From assembly GCA_029863605.1 (NCBI GenBank), contig JAOTVB010000015.1:1-64000 (forward strand): DNA of 64,000 bases. The letters are read 5' to 3'. Below, piece by piece: positions 49,747 to 58,135 of the stretch. The notes beneath the pieces are model-generated. The model ran no database searches, was not told the DNA's origin, and worked only from the letters and a program-made list of their open reading frames with translations. A program made the position numbers and the translations under genes. The DNA is from Myxococcales bacterium. GTDB lineage: Bacteria > Myxococcota_A > Polyangia > Polyangiales > Houyiibacteriaceae. Numbering within the stretch: the first letter of the stretch is position 1; each line of letters starts with the position of its first letter.

Positions 49747-51203
49747 CGGCGCTGATCGTCGTCGAGCGGCCCGAGAACTGGCCGCTAGAGATTCCAGGCA
49801 CGGAGGTCGTCAGTGCAACGGACTACTTGACCGATTCCCGATTCATTGAGCTCAAGAGGGCTAAAGTCTTCAACTTATGCCGAAGCTACGCGTATCAGAG
49901 CGCCGGGTATTACGTCTCGCTACTGGCTGCGGCGCGCGGGCACAAGCCCTTGCCCTCAGTGACGACCATGCAGGACCTCCGGCAATCGTCCCTTCTTCGA
50001 ATCGCTTCGGAAACGACGGAGCTCCTCATCCAGCAGACCTTCGCGTCGATCAAGAGCGACCGGTTCGTGCTCAGCATCTACTTCGGGCGGAACATGGCGA
50101 AGCGTTACGACCGATTGTGCAGCGCGCTATTTAACCATTTCCCGGCCCCCTTTCTGCGGGCCGAGTTCGTGCGTGCTGACCATTGGCGGCTCGAGAAGTT
50201 GGAGGTCATCGCTTCTCACGAGATTCCGGAGTCGCACCGCGATTTCGTAATCGAGCGCGCAAAGCGGTTCTTCGACAGACCCCGCGCGTCAGGCGTGAAA
50301 CGGGCACGATACGACCTCGCGATTCTGGTCAATCCGGAGGAAATCGACGCGCCGTCCGACGACAAAGCGATTCACAAGTTTCTCCGTGCCGCCAAGAAGG
50401 CGAGTTTTGATGCCTGGGTCATTGGTAAAGAGGATTTCGGACGCATTGCCGAGTTCGACGCCTTGTTCTTGCGCGAGACAACGTCGGTCGACCACTACAC
50501 CTATCGTTTCGCACGCCGTGCCGAGGCGGAGGGCCTGGTGGTCATCGACGATCCCGAATCGATCGTTCGATGCACGAACAAGGTCTATCAGGCCGAGCTG
50601 TTCGCGCAGAACGACATCGGGTGCCCAGAGACACTCGTGGTCTATCGAGAAAGCGCCGAGGAAGTGGCAGCCGGCCTCGGGCTCCCTTGTGTTCTCAAGA
50701 AGCCCGATAGCTCGTTCTCAACCGGCGTCGTCAAGGCAAGCACAGAAGCCGAGCTCACCGCGCAATTGCGAGAGTTCCTGCGGGACTCCGAGCTCGTCAT
50801 CGCGCAGGAGTTCGTCGCGTCTGACTTCGATTGGCGCATCGGCGTGCTCGATCGGAAGCCCCTCTTCGCCTGCAGGTACCACATGGCGCGCGGCCACTGG
50901 CAAATCCAAAAGGCGGTCGGCGAGAGCCGGCGATCGTACGGAAGGGCAGAGGCGCTCGCGCTCGAGGACGCTCCTCAAAACGTCGTAGACCTCGCAGTAA
51001 GGGCGGCCAATCTGGTTGGCGACGGGCTCTACGGCGTCGACGTCAAGGACGTCGACGGCCGCCTTCTCGTCATGGAAGTCAACGACAATCCAAACATCGA
51101 AGCCGGAACCGAAGATGCTGTACTCAAAGAGGGTCTGTATCTCGCCATCATGCAGAGCTTCTACGACCGCCTCGAACGCCGCGGACGGGGCGAACGTCGG
51201 TGA
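49743..51203 (+). CDS. RimK-type ATP-grasp ligase with RLAN-like N-terminal domain
   Basis: In this 486-residue protein residues 1-160 ('ALIVVERPENWPLEIPGTEV', 'FNLCRSYAYQSAGYYVSLLA') match the RLAN domain found at the front of some RimK-like enzymes. From about 270 the ATP-grasp domain follows: 'TNKVYQAELFAQNDIGCPET', 'LPCVLKKPDSSFSTGVVKAS', and the Mg2+-binding 'VKDVDGRLLVMEVNDNPNIE'. Such enzymes form amide bonds between a carboxylate (via acyl phosphate) and an amine, often adding amino acids to peptides. It overlaps its neighbours on both sides (ATGA; GTGA). The substrate is unknown. Confidence 0.88.
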   Translation: MTALIVVERPENWPLEIPGTEVVSATDYLTDSRFIELKRAKVFNLCRSYAYQSAGYYVSLLAAARGHKPLPSVTTMQDLRQSSLLRIASETTELLIQQTFASIKSDRFVLSIYFGRNMAKRYDRLCSALFNHFPAPFLRAEFVRADHWRLEKLEVIASHEIPESHRDFVIERAKRFFDRPRASGVKRARYDLAILVNPEEIDAPSDDKAIHKFLRAAKKASFDAWVIGKEDFGRIAEFDALFLRETTSVDHYTYRFARRAEAEGLVVIDDPESIVRCTNKVYQAELFAQNDIGCPETLVVYRESAEEVAAGLGLPCVLKKPDSSFSTGVVKASTEAELTAQLREFLRDSELVIAQEFVASDFDWRIGVLDRKPLFACRYHMARGHWQIQKAVGESRRSYGRAEALALEDAPQNVVDLAVRAANLVGDGLYGVDVKDVDGRLLVMEVNDNPNIEAGTEDAVLKEGLYLAIMQSFYDRLERRGRGERR

Positions 51204-52444
51204 GCGCGCCCGAGCCACTTGGTCTCTTCGAGGGCTTCGGCATCGAGATCGAGTACATGATCGTCGACGCGGAGAGCTTGTCGGTGCGCCCGATCGCCGA
51301 CGAGCTGCTCAAAGAGGTAGCCGGCACGTACGAGATGGAGGTCGATCGGGGTGCTTTGCGTTGGTCGAATGAGCTCGCGCTCCACGTGCTCGAGCTCAAG
51401 ACCAACGGGCCCACGAGCTCACTGGTCGGCTTGCACGAAAGCTTTCAAGGCGACATCCGAGCCGTCGACGCGTTGTTATCTCCGATGGGTGCCCGGTTGC
51501 TTCCAGGCGCGATGCATCCGTGGATGGGCACGGACGAGCTTCGACTTTGGCCCCACGAAGACGATGTGATCTATCGGTCTCTCCATCGAATTTTCGATTG
51601 TCGTGGGCACGGCTGGTCGAATCTCCAGAGCGTGCACCTCAACCTTCCGTTCGCAAATGACGACCAGTTTGGTCGGTTGCATGCGGCGGCTCGCCTTGTG
51701 CTTCCGATCCTTCCAGCTTTGGCAGCGAGCTCGCCATACGTCGATGGAAAAGCGAGCGGCCTGCTCGACACACGGCTCGAGGTCTACCGACACAACGCAC
51801 GTCGGATCCCTTCGGTAACGGGTCGGGTCATCCCCGAGGCGGTCTTTCGACGGCGCGACTACGAGCTCTTGCTAGGGAGCATCTACCAGGATCTGGCTCC
51901 GTTGGATCCAGAGGGGGTGCTGCAGCACGAGTGGGTCAACGCGCGCGGTTGCATCGCTCGATTCGACCGAATGGCACTCGAAATTCGGCTCGTGGACGTG
52001 CAGGAATGCCCCCGCATGGACCTCGCGATAGCTCAAGCCGCGAGCGCGGCCATTCAGGCGCTCGTCGAAGAGACTTGGGTAGGGCTCGAAGAGCAACAAG
52101 CGTGGGACGAGCGCGACTTGGAGGCAATCCTGCTTTTGACGATCGGCGATGCAGATCACGCGATGATTGACGACCCACGGTTTCTGCGCACGTTTGGCTT
52201 GAGCGAAAAGAGGCCCGTTCGTGCCGATGAGGTATGGCATCACTTGGTCGACACCCAGGTCGACAAGCGCACCGAGCATGCGTCAGCAGGACCGGCACTG
52301 CGGTTGATCTCGAACGAGGGTTGCCTCGCTCGCAGGCTCGTGCGGGCCGCTGGACCAAGCCCCAGTCGAGAGCGACTGCGCGAAGTGTACGGACGGCTCG
52401 CGGATTGCTTGGCGTTCGGTCGGAGCTTTTCGGGCGAACCATGA
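51200..52444 (+). CDS. GCS2-type carboxylate-amine ligase (glutamate-cysteine ligase homologue)
   Basis: GTG 51200 is inside the previous stop (GTGA) and starts the family sequence 'LGLFEGFGIEIEYMIVDAES'; the frame is open further upstream but within the ATP-grasp gene. The 414-residue protein has 'SNELALHVLELKTNGPTSSL', 'WSNLQSVHLNLPFANDDQFG' and 'RMALEIRLVDVQECPRMDLA'. GCS2 enzymes (YbdK-like) use glutamine-synthetase-type chemistry to join the gamma-carboxylate of Glu to an amine. Whether Cys or another amine is used cannot be read. Its stop overlaps the next ATG. Confidence 0.87.
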   Translation: MSAPEPLGLFEGFGIEIEYMIVDAESLSVRPIADELLKEVAGTYEMEVDRGALRWSNELALHVLELKTNGPTSSLVGLHESFQGDIRAVDALLSPMGARLLPGAMHPWMGTDELRLWPHEDDVIYRSLHRIFDCRGHGWSNLQSVHLNLPFANDDQFGRLHAAARLVLPILPALAASSPYVDGKASGLLDTRLEVYRHNARRIPSVTGRVIPEAVFRRRDYELLLGSIYQDLAPLDPEGVLQHEWVNARGCIARFDRMALEIRLVDVQECPRMDLAIAQAASAAIQALVEETWVGLEEQQAWDERDLEAILLLTIGDADHAMIDDPRFLRTFGLSEKRPVRADEVWHHLVDTQVDKRTEHASAGPALRLISNEGCLARRLVRAAGPSPSRERLREVYGRLADCLAFGRSFSGEP

Positions 52445-53172
52445 AAACCCAGGCTCTCCTGCTGACTTGCGAGCACGGGGGTGCGCGTGTGCCGCCAGAG
52501 TACCGGTATCTTTTCGCAAGCAGCGCGGCCCGGGCTGCGTTGCAGAGCCACCGCGCAAGGGATCTCGGTGCACTCGGGTTGGCTCAATCCCTTCAACGTG
52601 CGCTTCGGGCTCCACTCCACGCGAGCACGGTCACCCGGCTACTCGTCGACCTCAACCGCTCGATCGGCCATCCGCAGCTCTTCTCCAAATTCTCCAAGAG
52701 CCTCGATCGCGCTGAACGCGCGACACTCCTCGATCGGCACTATTTCCCTCATCGAGATGGCGTCGAGTCATGGATCGAAGGACGGGTGCGCCGCGGTCGC
52801 CAGGTACTGCACATTGGGGTGCACAGCTTCGTGCCGCGAGTCGAGGGGCGGAAACGCAAGGCCGATGTCGGGCTCCTCTACGATCCCGCCCGTGCCGGTG
52901 AGCGAGCGTTTTGCGCTCAGTGGAAGGAAGCCCTCGAAGCCGTCGACCCGAAGCTTCGCGTCCGTCGCAACTATCCCTACCTCGGTAAGTCAGACGGGCT
53001 GGTGACGCACCTCCGCAGGGCATTTGGCCCTCGAGGGTACGTGGGCATCGAGTTGGAGGTCAATCAGGCGCTCCTCGGAGAACCACATGGTCGGCGGCGG
53101 GCCATGGAATCGATCCGCGCGAGCTTGGCTTCCCTTGTCGATCTCAACGCAGGTGTGCAAATAGATGGCTAG
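52441..53172 (+). CDS. N-formylglutamate amidohydrolase-like protein
   Basis: The 243-residue product begins 'QALLLTCEHGGARVPPEYRY', the family's N-terminal 'pHgG...P' site, and has 'LVDLNRSIGHPQLFSKFSKS', 'LHIGVHSFVPRVEGRKRKAD' (metal/substrate His) and 'GYVGIELEVNQALLGEPHGR'. Family members hydrolyse N-formyl-L-glutamate or related amides; several paralogues act on N-acyl or gamma-glutamyl compounds. The start overlaps the GCS2 stop (ATGA), so it is translated with it. It is probably a deformylase or deacylase of an intermediate made by the two ligases. Confidence 0.83.
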   Translation: MKTQALLLTCEHGGARVPPEYRYLFASSAARAALQSHRARDLGALGLAQSLQRALRAPLHASTVTRLLVDLNRSIGHPQLFSKFSKSLDRAERATLLDRHYFPHRDGVESWIEGRVRRGRQVLHIGVHSFVPRVEGRKRKADVGLLYDPARAGERAFCAQWKEALEAVDPKLRVRRNYPYLGKSDGLVTHLRRAFGPRGYVGIELEVNQALLGEPHGRRRAMESIRASLASLVDLNAGVQIDG

Positions 53173-53174
53173 CG

Positions 53175-53738
53175 GTGTCAAAGCTTCGACATATCCCCAA
53201 TCTTATCTGCTTCGTGCGGATCCTCTTGGTTGCCCCGGCCGTCTGGGCTTTGCTGGATGGCCGCTACCCGCTCGCCTTGGGCCTCATCGTGATCGCCGGC
53301 CTGTCCGATGCACTCGATGGTTATCTGGCCAGAAGGTTCGATTGGCGCTCGCGGCTTGGCGCTCTGCTCGACCCCGCGGCCGACAAGTTCTTGGTCGCGA
53401 GCGTGTTCGTCACGCTGACCTGGCTTGGGTTCGTGCCGGTTTGGTTCACCGCAGTCGTGCTAGGCCGTGATGTCCTGATCGTCGCGGGCGTTCTCGCCCA
53501 TCAACTGTGGCTTGCCCCGGTCCATGGGAAGCCCACTGCCATCAGCAAGCTCAACACCACTTTTCAGATCGTGTTCATGGTGCTCACGATCACCCATGCC
53601 TGGCTAGGCTGGCCGGCCATCGTCTGGCTGCAGCTACTCGGCGCCGCCCTGCTCTGGACCATCGCGGCCAGCGCATTTCAGTACGTGAAGGCAGGGTGTA
53701 GAGCCGCCTGGGAAAGCAGAGGGGCTCGCGGCACTTGA
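53175..53738 (+). CDS. CDP-alcohol phosphatidyltransferase family protein
   Basis: GTG 53175 follows the previous stop by 2 bases. The 187-residue membrane protein has the complete CDP-OH-P motif D-x2-D-G-x2-A-R-x8-G-x3-D-x3-D: Asp45, Asp48-Gly49, Ala52-Arg53, Gly62, Asp66 and Asp70 ('LSDALDGYLARRFDWRSRLG'). Four or five hydrophobic segments follow. It transfers a phosphatidyl group from CDP-diacylglycerol to an alcohol, as PgsA does (the N-terminal 'NLICFVRILLVAPAVWALL' is PgsA/CdsA-like). It may be a housekeeping lipid gene or may link the operon's product to lipid. Confidence 0.86.
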   Translation: MSKLRHIPNLICFVRILLVAPAVWALLDGRYPLALGLIVIAGLSDALDGYLARRFDWRSRLGALLDPAADKFLVASVFVTLTWLGFVPVWFTAVVLGRDVLIVAGVLAHQLWLAPVHGKPTAISKLNTTFQIVFMVLTITHAWLGWPAIVWLQLLGAALLWTIAASAFQYVKAGCRAAWESRGARGT

Positions 53739-53771
53739 TCGGGAGCAGCCTAGTGCAGTAGTGATGCACCG

Positions 53772-54614
53772 ATGGCCAAGAACATCTCCGGACACTTCGT
53801 TAAGAATCTGTCGAGCTGGCGCCGCATGGCTGCTGTCGCCTGGTCGGCGCCAGATGATCCAACGATATACGGGACCATCGATCTGGACATGACCGACGCC
53901 CTCGCGTTCTTACGAAAAGAGTCCGAGCGTACCGGCGAGCACCTCACGGTGACACACCTCGTAACCAAAGCGATGGCCGACACACTCGCCGAGCATCCAG
54001 AGTGCAACTGCATCATCCGGCGCGGGCGAATCTTTGAACGCGATGACATCGATATTTCCGTGTTGGTGGCCGTCCCCCCTGAAGAGGCTGACCACGAGCA
54101 GGAAGCCGACCTCTCGGAGGCGCTCGTCCGAAATGCCGATCGCAAGTCGATAGCAGAGATCGCGAGAGAGATTCGCGAAGGCGCGCGCAAGGTGCGGAAG
54201 CACGAGGACCCGCTTCTCGATCGCACCAAGAAGCTCTTCGACCGGGTGCCCCCCGCCGTGATGGGGCCCCTTTTGCGCTTGGTTGCCCGACTGCAGTACG
54301 ACTTCAACCTCGACCTTTCGGCTGCAGGCATTCCGAACGACCCCTTCGGCAGCGCGATCGTGACCAGCGTAGGAGTGCTCGGCATCACCGAGGCGTTTCC
54401 ACCGCTCCTGACTTTCACGCGCGTGCCGGCGGTGTTGGCGGTGGGTGCGGTAGAGGACAAGCCCGGCGTGCGCGATGGAGAGCTTGTCGTCGTTCCTGCC
54501 ATGCGCATCGCGGCGACCTTCGATCACCGGGTGATCGACGGCTTCCAAGGAGGAAAGCTCGCCAAGACCTTCAAAGGAATCATCCAGGATCCGGCGGCCC
54601 ACTTTGGCACGTGA
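53772..54614 (+). CDS. Stand-alone 2-oxoacid-dehydrogenase-type acyltransferase domain
   Basis: The 280-residue product corresponds to the catalytic domain of E2 acyltransferases: 'ATFDHRVIDGFQGGKLA' with the catalytic His252 and Asp256, 'FGSAIVTSVGVLGITEAFPP' and 'TVTHLVTKAMADTLAEHPEC'. There is no lipoyl domain and no E1/E3-binding domain, so it cannot be a normal dehydrogenase core. About 60 inserted charged residues ('EADHEQEADLSEALVRNADR') interrupt the domain. It follows the lipid gene by 33 bases. Similar stand-alone forms act as CoA-dependent acyltransferases of unknown acceptor. Confidence 0.8.
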   Translation: MAKNISGHFVKNLSSWRRMAAVAWSAPDDPTIYGTIDLDMTDALAFLRKESERTGEHLTVTHLVTKAMADTLAEHPECNCIIRRGRIFERDDIDISVLVAVPPEEADHEQEADLSEALVRNADRKSIAEIAREIREGARKVRKHEDPLLDRTKKLFDRVPPAVMGPLLRLVARLQYDFNLDLSAAGIPNDPFGSAIVTSVGVLGITEAFPPLLTFTRVPAVLAVGAVEDKPGVRDGELVVVPAMRIAATFDHRVIDGFQGGKLAKTFKGIIQDPAAHFGT

Positions 54615-54616
54615 GG

Positions 54617-56053
54617 TCACTCTCCTCGATGCGACTGTTCTAGGACATCGACGTACCGGTTGCGCATCTTTTCGATCTCTTCATCGAGCGTACCAAGGGT
54701 CCAAGCGGAAGTATCGACGGGCGGAAGAACTACGGCCTCGATCACGGCTGGGCGGACGATGATCGCGCCTTTCGGAAGGGCATCGAGAACGTTCCGAAAG
54801 ACCACAGGCACGATCGGCACGCGCGCTTGCATCGCTAGCCGAAAACCCCCCTTCTTAAACCGCCCGAGTGTCGGGGTGGTCGATCGGGTCCCTTCGGGCG
54901 CGATGATCAAAGACCGACCGTGGCGGAGGGCTTCGACGGCGGGTCCGAGGGCTTCGATAGCCTTGACTGTGTTCGAGCGATCGACGAAAGCAACGCCCGC
55001 CGCGCGAAAGAGGGGCCCGAAGATCGGGTTGTGACGGATTTCTGCTTTCGCGATGCCGGTCAAATCACGCCTGAGAAGCTTGAGCAGGAGCACGAGCTCG
55101 AGCCCGCTCTGATGGTTGAAGATGAATACCGCGGGCCGGTGCGACCACAGGTGGTCTTCGCCTTCGACGCGGAGGTCAATTCCCGCTGCCGAAGTGGCGA
55201 GGTCGCCCCAGACCGACCCCATGACATTGAACGCTTCGCGCTTCGATCGGTTGAGGAGTCCCGCAGCGACTCCAAACGCCACCGATGGCGCGAGAGTCCC
55301 GAAGATCAGCCCCGTGCGGACGACATCACCAAGTGTCGGGGTTCCGCGACTCGTAAACCGACGCACCGGCCACCGTCTCTCCTTGGCGATCTGCGCGAGC
55401 TGCCGCGTCGGATTGAGAGGGCGTGGGCGGCCGACCAGCTCGAAAAGCGGGAGGTCTTCGTGGCTGTCGGAATAAAAGTAGCTCTCCTCGAGGTCGAGGT
55501 CGTCTTGCGACGCAAGGCTCCGCGCTGCGGTAGCCTTCCCTTTCCCGTAGCAGGTCGGCCGCACGACCTCACCGGTGAGGACTCCGTTCTCGACGCGGAG
55601 CTCGGTATACATCAGACGATCGATCCCGAGCTCGCGAGCGACGGGCTCGGCCTGGTAACGGGTAGCAGAGGTTACGATCGCGACGGTGTGTCCTTGGTCC
55701 TGGTGCGCTTTCACGAGAGCGCGGGACTCTGGATAGATTTGAGTAGCCAGATACTTGTCGAACGCGTGTTGCCCCACTTCCTCCAGGACCGACTCGTCGA
55801 GGCCCCGATAGACCGCGGTCGTCGCGGATACAAACGAGGAGAACCCCGTTCGCCCAAGCGCGAAGGAAAGCGTGGCGCGGAACGAATCCGCGAGGTCGCC
55901 TGGGGAGAGTCGACCTGAAGCAAGCTGATCCCGCGTGAACGCCGTCGCCGAGAACCCCGCAAAGAGGGTCTGATCCAGATCGAAGAACGCCCCCACGCTC
56001 GGCCCTGACGGCCCGGTTCGAATCTCGCGCGTGAGCTGTTCGTGGAGCGTCAT
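54617..56053 (-). CDS. HAD-IB hydrolase / 1-acylglycerol-3-phosphate acyltransferase fusion
   Basis: ATG 56053 begins the HAD-fold sequence; the frame upstream is unlike any family. The 478-residue product has two enzymes. The first is an N-terminal HAD-IB phosphatase ('SVGAFFDLDQTLFAGFSATA', 'TVAIVTSATRYQAEPVAREL', 'YFYSDSHEDLPLFELVGRPR'). The second is a C-terminal PlsC acyltransferase with 'VFIFNHQSGLELVLLLKLLR' (N-H-x4-D/E motif; Glu in place of Asp), 'GVAFVDRSNTVKAIEALGPA' and 'LIIAPEGTRSTTPTLGRFKK'. It should act in phospholipid remodelling or synthesis of a phosphorylated lipid. It is convergent with the acyltransferase gene. Confidence 0.86.
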   Translation of the reverse strand: MTLHEQLTREIRTGPSGPSVGAFFDLDQTLFAGFSATAFTRDQLASGRLSPGDLADSFRATLSFALGRTGFSSFVSATTAVYRGLDESVLEEVGQHAFDKYLATQIYPESRALVKAHQDQGHTVAIVTSATRYQAEPVARELGIDRLMYTELRVENGVLTGEVVRPTCYGKGKATAARSLASQDDLDLEESYFYSDSHEDLPLFELVGRPRPLNPTRQLAQIAKERRWPVRRFTSRGTPTLGDVVRTGLIFGTLAPSVAFGVAAGLLNRSKREAFNVMGSVWGDLATSAAGIDLRVEGEDHLWSHRPAVFIFNHQSGLELVLLLKLLRRDLTGIAKAEIRHNPIFGPLFRAAGVAFVDRSNTVKAIEALGPAVEALRHGRSLIIAPEGTRSTTPTLGRFKKGGFRLAMQARVPIVPVVFRNVLDALPKGAIIVRPAVIEAVVLPPVDTSAWTLGTLDEEIEKMRNRYVDVLEQSHRGE

Positions 56054-56061
56054 CAGAGTGC

Positions 56062-57243
56062 CTATGAAGTGAATGCCTGGATGCCTGTTTGCGCTCGGCC
56101 CAAGATCAGCGCGTGAATGTCGTGCGTCCCCTCGTAGGTGTTGACCGTCTCGAGATTCATGACGTGACGAATGACGTGAAACTCGTCCGAAATGCCGTTG
56201 CCTCCATGAATATCCCGCGACAGCCGCGAGATTTCGAGAGCCTTGCCGCAGGAGTTCCGCTTCAACATCGAAACGAGCTCCGGCGTACAACGGCCCTCAT
56301 CCATCAATCGGCCTGCCCGTAAGCAGCTCTGCAAGCCGATGGTGATCTCGGTCTGCATGTCCGCAAGCTTCTTTTGGACGAGCTGGGTAGCGGCAAGCGG
56401 CCGCCCAAACTGGTGTCGATCCAGGGCGTATTGCCGCGCGGCATGCCAACAAAACTCAGCAGCCCCGAGCGCGCCCCAGGCGATCCCGTAACGCGCTTTG
56501 GTGAGACAACCAAAGGGCCCACGCAGCCCCTCCGCCCCCGGAAGCAGTCGACCCTCGGACACCAAAACGTCGTCCATGACGATTTGGCCGGTCACAGACG
56601 CACGCATGCTCATTTTGCCCTCGATCTTCGGGGTGCTCAGCCCGTCGGCTCCTTTTTCCAGAACGAAGCCGCGCACGACCCCTTCGAGCTTGGCCCACAC
56701 GATGAAGACATCTGCGATGCAGGCGTTGGTGATCCAAGTCTTGGTGCCGCTGAGCCTGAATCCGCCGTTGGTGGGGACCGCCTTCGTCTGCATGCTCCCG
56801 GGATCAGACCCCGAGTCGGGCTCGGTCAGGCCGAAGCAGCCCACCCACTCGCCGGTAGCCAACCGGGGAAGGTAGCGCTGTCGATGCTCCTCGGTGCCGT
56901 AGGCGTAGATCGGGTACATCACCAGAGACGACTGCACGCTCATGGCCGAACGGTAAGCACTATCGACGCGGTCGAGCTCTCTTGCGATCAGGCCGTACGC
57001 GACGTGATTCGCTGCAGCGCACCCATAGGCCTCGGGTAGTGTCGAGCCTAGCAATCCGCGTGCGCCGAGCTCGTTCATGATATTGCGGTCGAAGTGTTCC
57101 TTCCGGTTCGCTTCGATCACGCCGGGCATGAGCTCGCCTTGCGCATATTCGCGCGCAGTGTTCCGAATGAGCCGTTCGTCGTTGGTGAGCTGGTCCTCTA
57201 GCAGCAGGGGGTCTTCCCAGCGAAACGAGGGCTTCTTGCTCAT
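56062..57243 (-). CDS. gcdH: Glutaryl-CoA dehydrogenase-like acyl-CoA dehydrogenase
   Basis: ATG 57243 starts '[20 protein letters not shown]', the family N-terminus. The 393-residue protein follows GcdH throughout: '[20 protein letters not shown]', '[20 protein letters not shown]', '[20 protein letters not shown]', '[20 protein letters not shown]' and the catalytic base Glu371 in '[20 protein letters not shown]'. GcdH oxidises and decarboxylates glutaryl-CoA to crotonyl-CoA, the step after pimeloyl-CoA beta-oxidation. It is divergent from badH and badI, which lead to pimeloyl-CoA, so it fits the same degradation route. Confidence 0.88.
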   Translation of the reverse strand: MSKKPSFRWEDPLLLEDQLTNDERLIRNTAREYAQGELMPGVIEANRKEHFDRNIMNELGARGLLGSTLPEAYGCAAANHVAYGLIARELDRVDSAYRSAMSVQSSLVMYPIYAYGTEEHRQRYLPRLATGEWVGCFGLTEPDSGSDPGSMQTKAVPTNGGFRLSGTKTWITNACIADVFIVWAKLEGVVRGFVLEKGADGLSTPKIEGKMSMRASVTGQIVMDDVLVSEGRLLPGAEGLRGPFGCLTKARYGIAWGALGAAEFCWHAARQYALDRHQFGRPLAATQLVQKKLADMQTEITIGLQSCLRAGRLMDEGRCTPELVSMLKRNSCGKALEISRLSRDIHGGNGISDEFHVIRHVMNLETVNTYEGTHDIHALILGRAQTGIQAFTS

Positions 57244-57363
57244 GAGGCTCGACGGGCGAATCCCGCTCCGTGGTTGAGGAGTATGCATCAGGCCATCCGC
57301 TACCGCCATCGACAAGTCGCTGTTGCTGAGAAGCCGTCGTGAAAGTAGGGTGACCTGACGACC

Positions 57364-58128
57364 ATGCGCGGGATCGAAAACCAAGTGGTAGCCGTGACCG
57401 GCGGGGGCGGCGGTATCGGGAGAGAGATCTGTGTTCGATTCGGCGAAGAAGGGGCCCGCGTGGCGGTCCTCGACATCAACGCGGACACCGCGAAACAGAC
57501 CGCGGAGGCTATTAGCGGCGAGGGGACAGCCCGCGCGTTTCGCGTGGACATCACCGATCCGCAGTCGGTCAAGCAAGGGGTCGCAGATGTCGTCGGCGCG
57601 TACGGCACCATCGACACGTTGGTCAACAACGCGGGCTGGGACCGCGGCGCCCCGTTTCTCGAAACCGAGCCGGAGCTTTGGGCGAAGATCATCGCCATCA
57701 ATTACCAAGGGCCGCTCAACATGCATCGCCAGGTCCTCCCGCTGATGCTGAAACGCAAGCGAGGCAAGATCGTCAACGTCGCTTCGGATGCGGGCAGGGT
57801 CGGTTCTTCGGGGGAAGCCGTATACGCGGGCTGCAAAGCCGCAGTCATCGCATTTGGGAAAAGCGTCGCGCGAGAGATGGCGAGAAATGGGATTTGCATC
57901 AACGCGGTCTGCCCAGGCCCCACGGACACTGCCTTCTTTCGCGACTTCGCCGGCGAGGGCGAGTACGGCGAGAAGCTTCGAGAAGGGTTGAAGCGCGCCA
58001 TTCCTATGCGGCGGCTCGGCCAGCCACACGACATTCCCGGCATCGTCGCGTTCTTGGCAAGCGATGATGCCGACTTCATTACCGGTCAGGTCATCAGTGT
58101 CTCTGGCGGTTTGACGATGCACGGCTGA
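57364..58128 (+). CDS. badH: 2-hydroxycyclohexanecarboxyl-CoA dehydrogenase-like SDR (BadH)
   Basis: This is a 254-residue short-chain dehydrogenase. The Rossmann motif '[20 protein letters not shown]', '[20 protein letters not shown]' and '[20 protein letters not shown]' (Ser, Tyr, Lys catalytic set) together with '[16 protein letters not shown]' and the end '[14 protein letters not shown]' closely follow BadH of Rhodopseudomonas. BadH oxidises 2-hydroxycyclohexane-1-carboxyl-CoA to the 2-keto form. badI follows 7 bases downstream. Both together form the last two ring steps of alicyclic or anaerobic benzoate degradation. Confidence 0.85.
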   Translation: MRGIENQVVAVTGGGGGIGREICVRFGEEGARVAVLDINADTAKQTAEAISGEGTARAFRVDITDPQSVKQGVADVVGAYGTIDTLVNNAGWDRGAPFLETEPELWAKIIAINYQGPLNMHRQVLPLMLKRKRGKIVNVASDAGRVGSSGEAVYAGCKAAVIAFGKSVAREMARNGICINAVCPGPTDTAFFRDFAGEGEYGEKLREGLKRAIPMRRLGQPHDIPGIVAFLASDDADFITGQVISVSGGLTMHG

Positions 58129-58135
58129 GGTCATC

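Noticed and set aside
50831..51199. N-terminal extension of the GCS2 protein
   Set aside because: It lies within the ATP-grasp gene in another frame and is Arg-rich; the GTGA junction at 51200 fits the family start.
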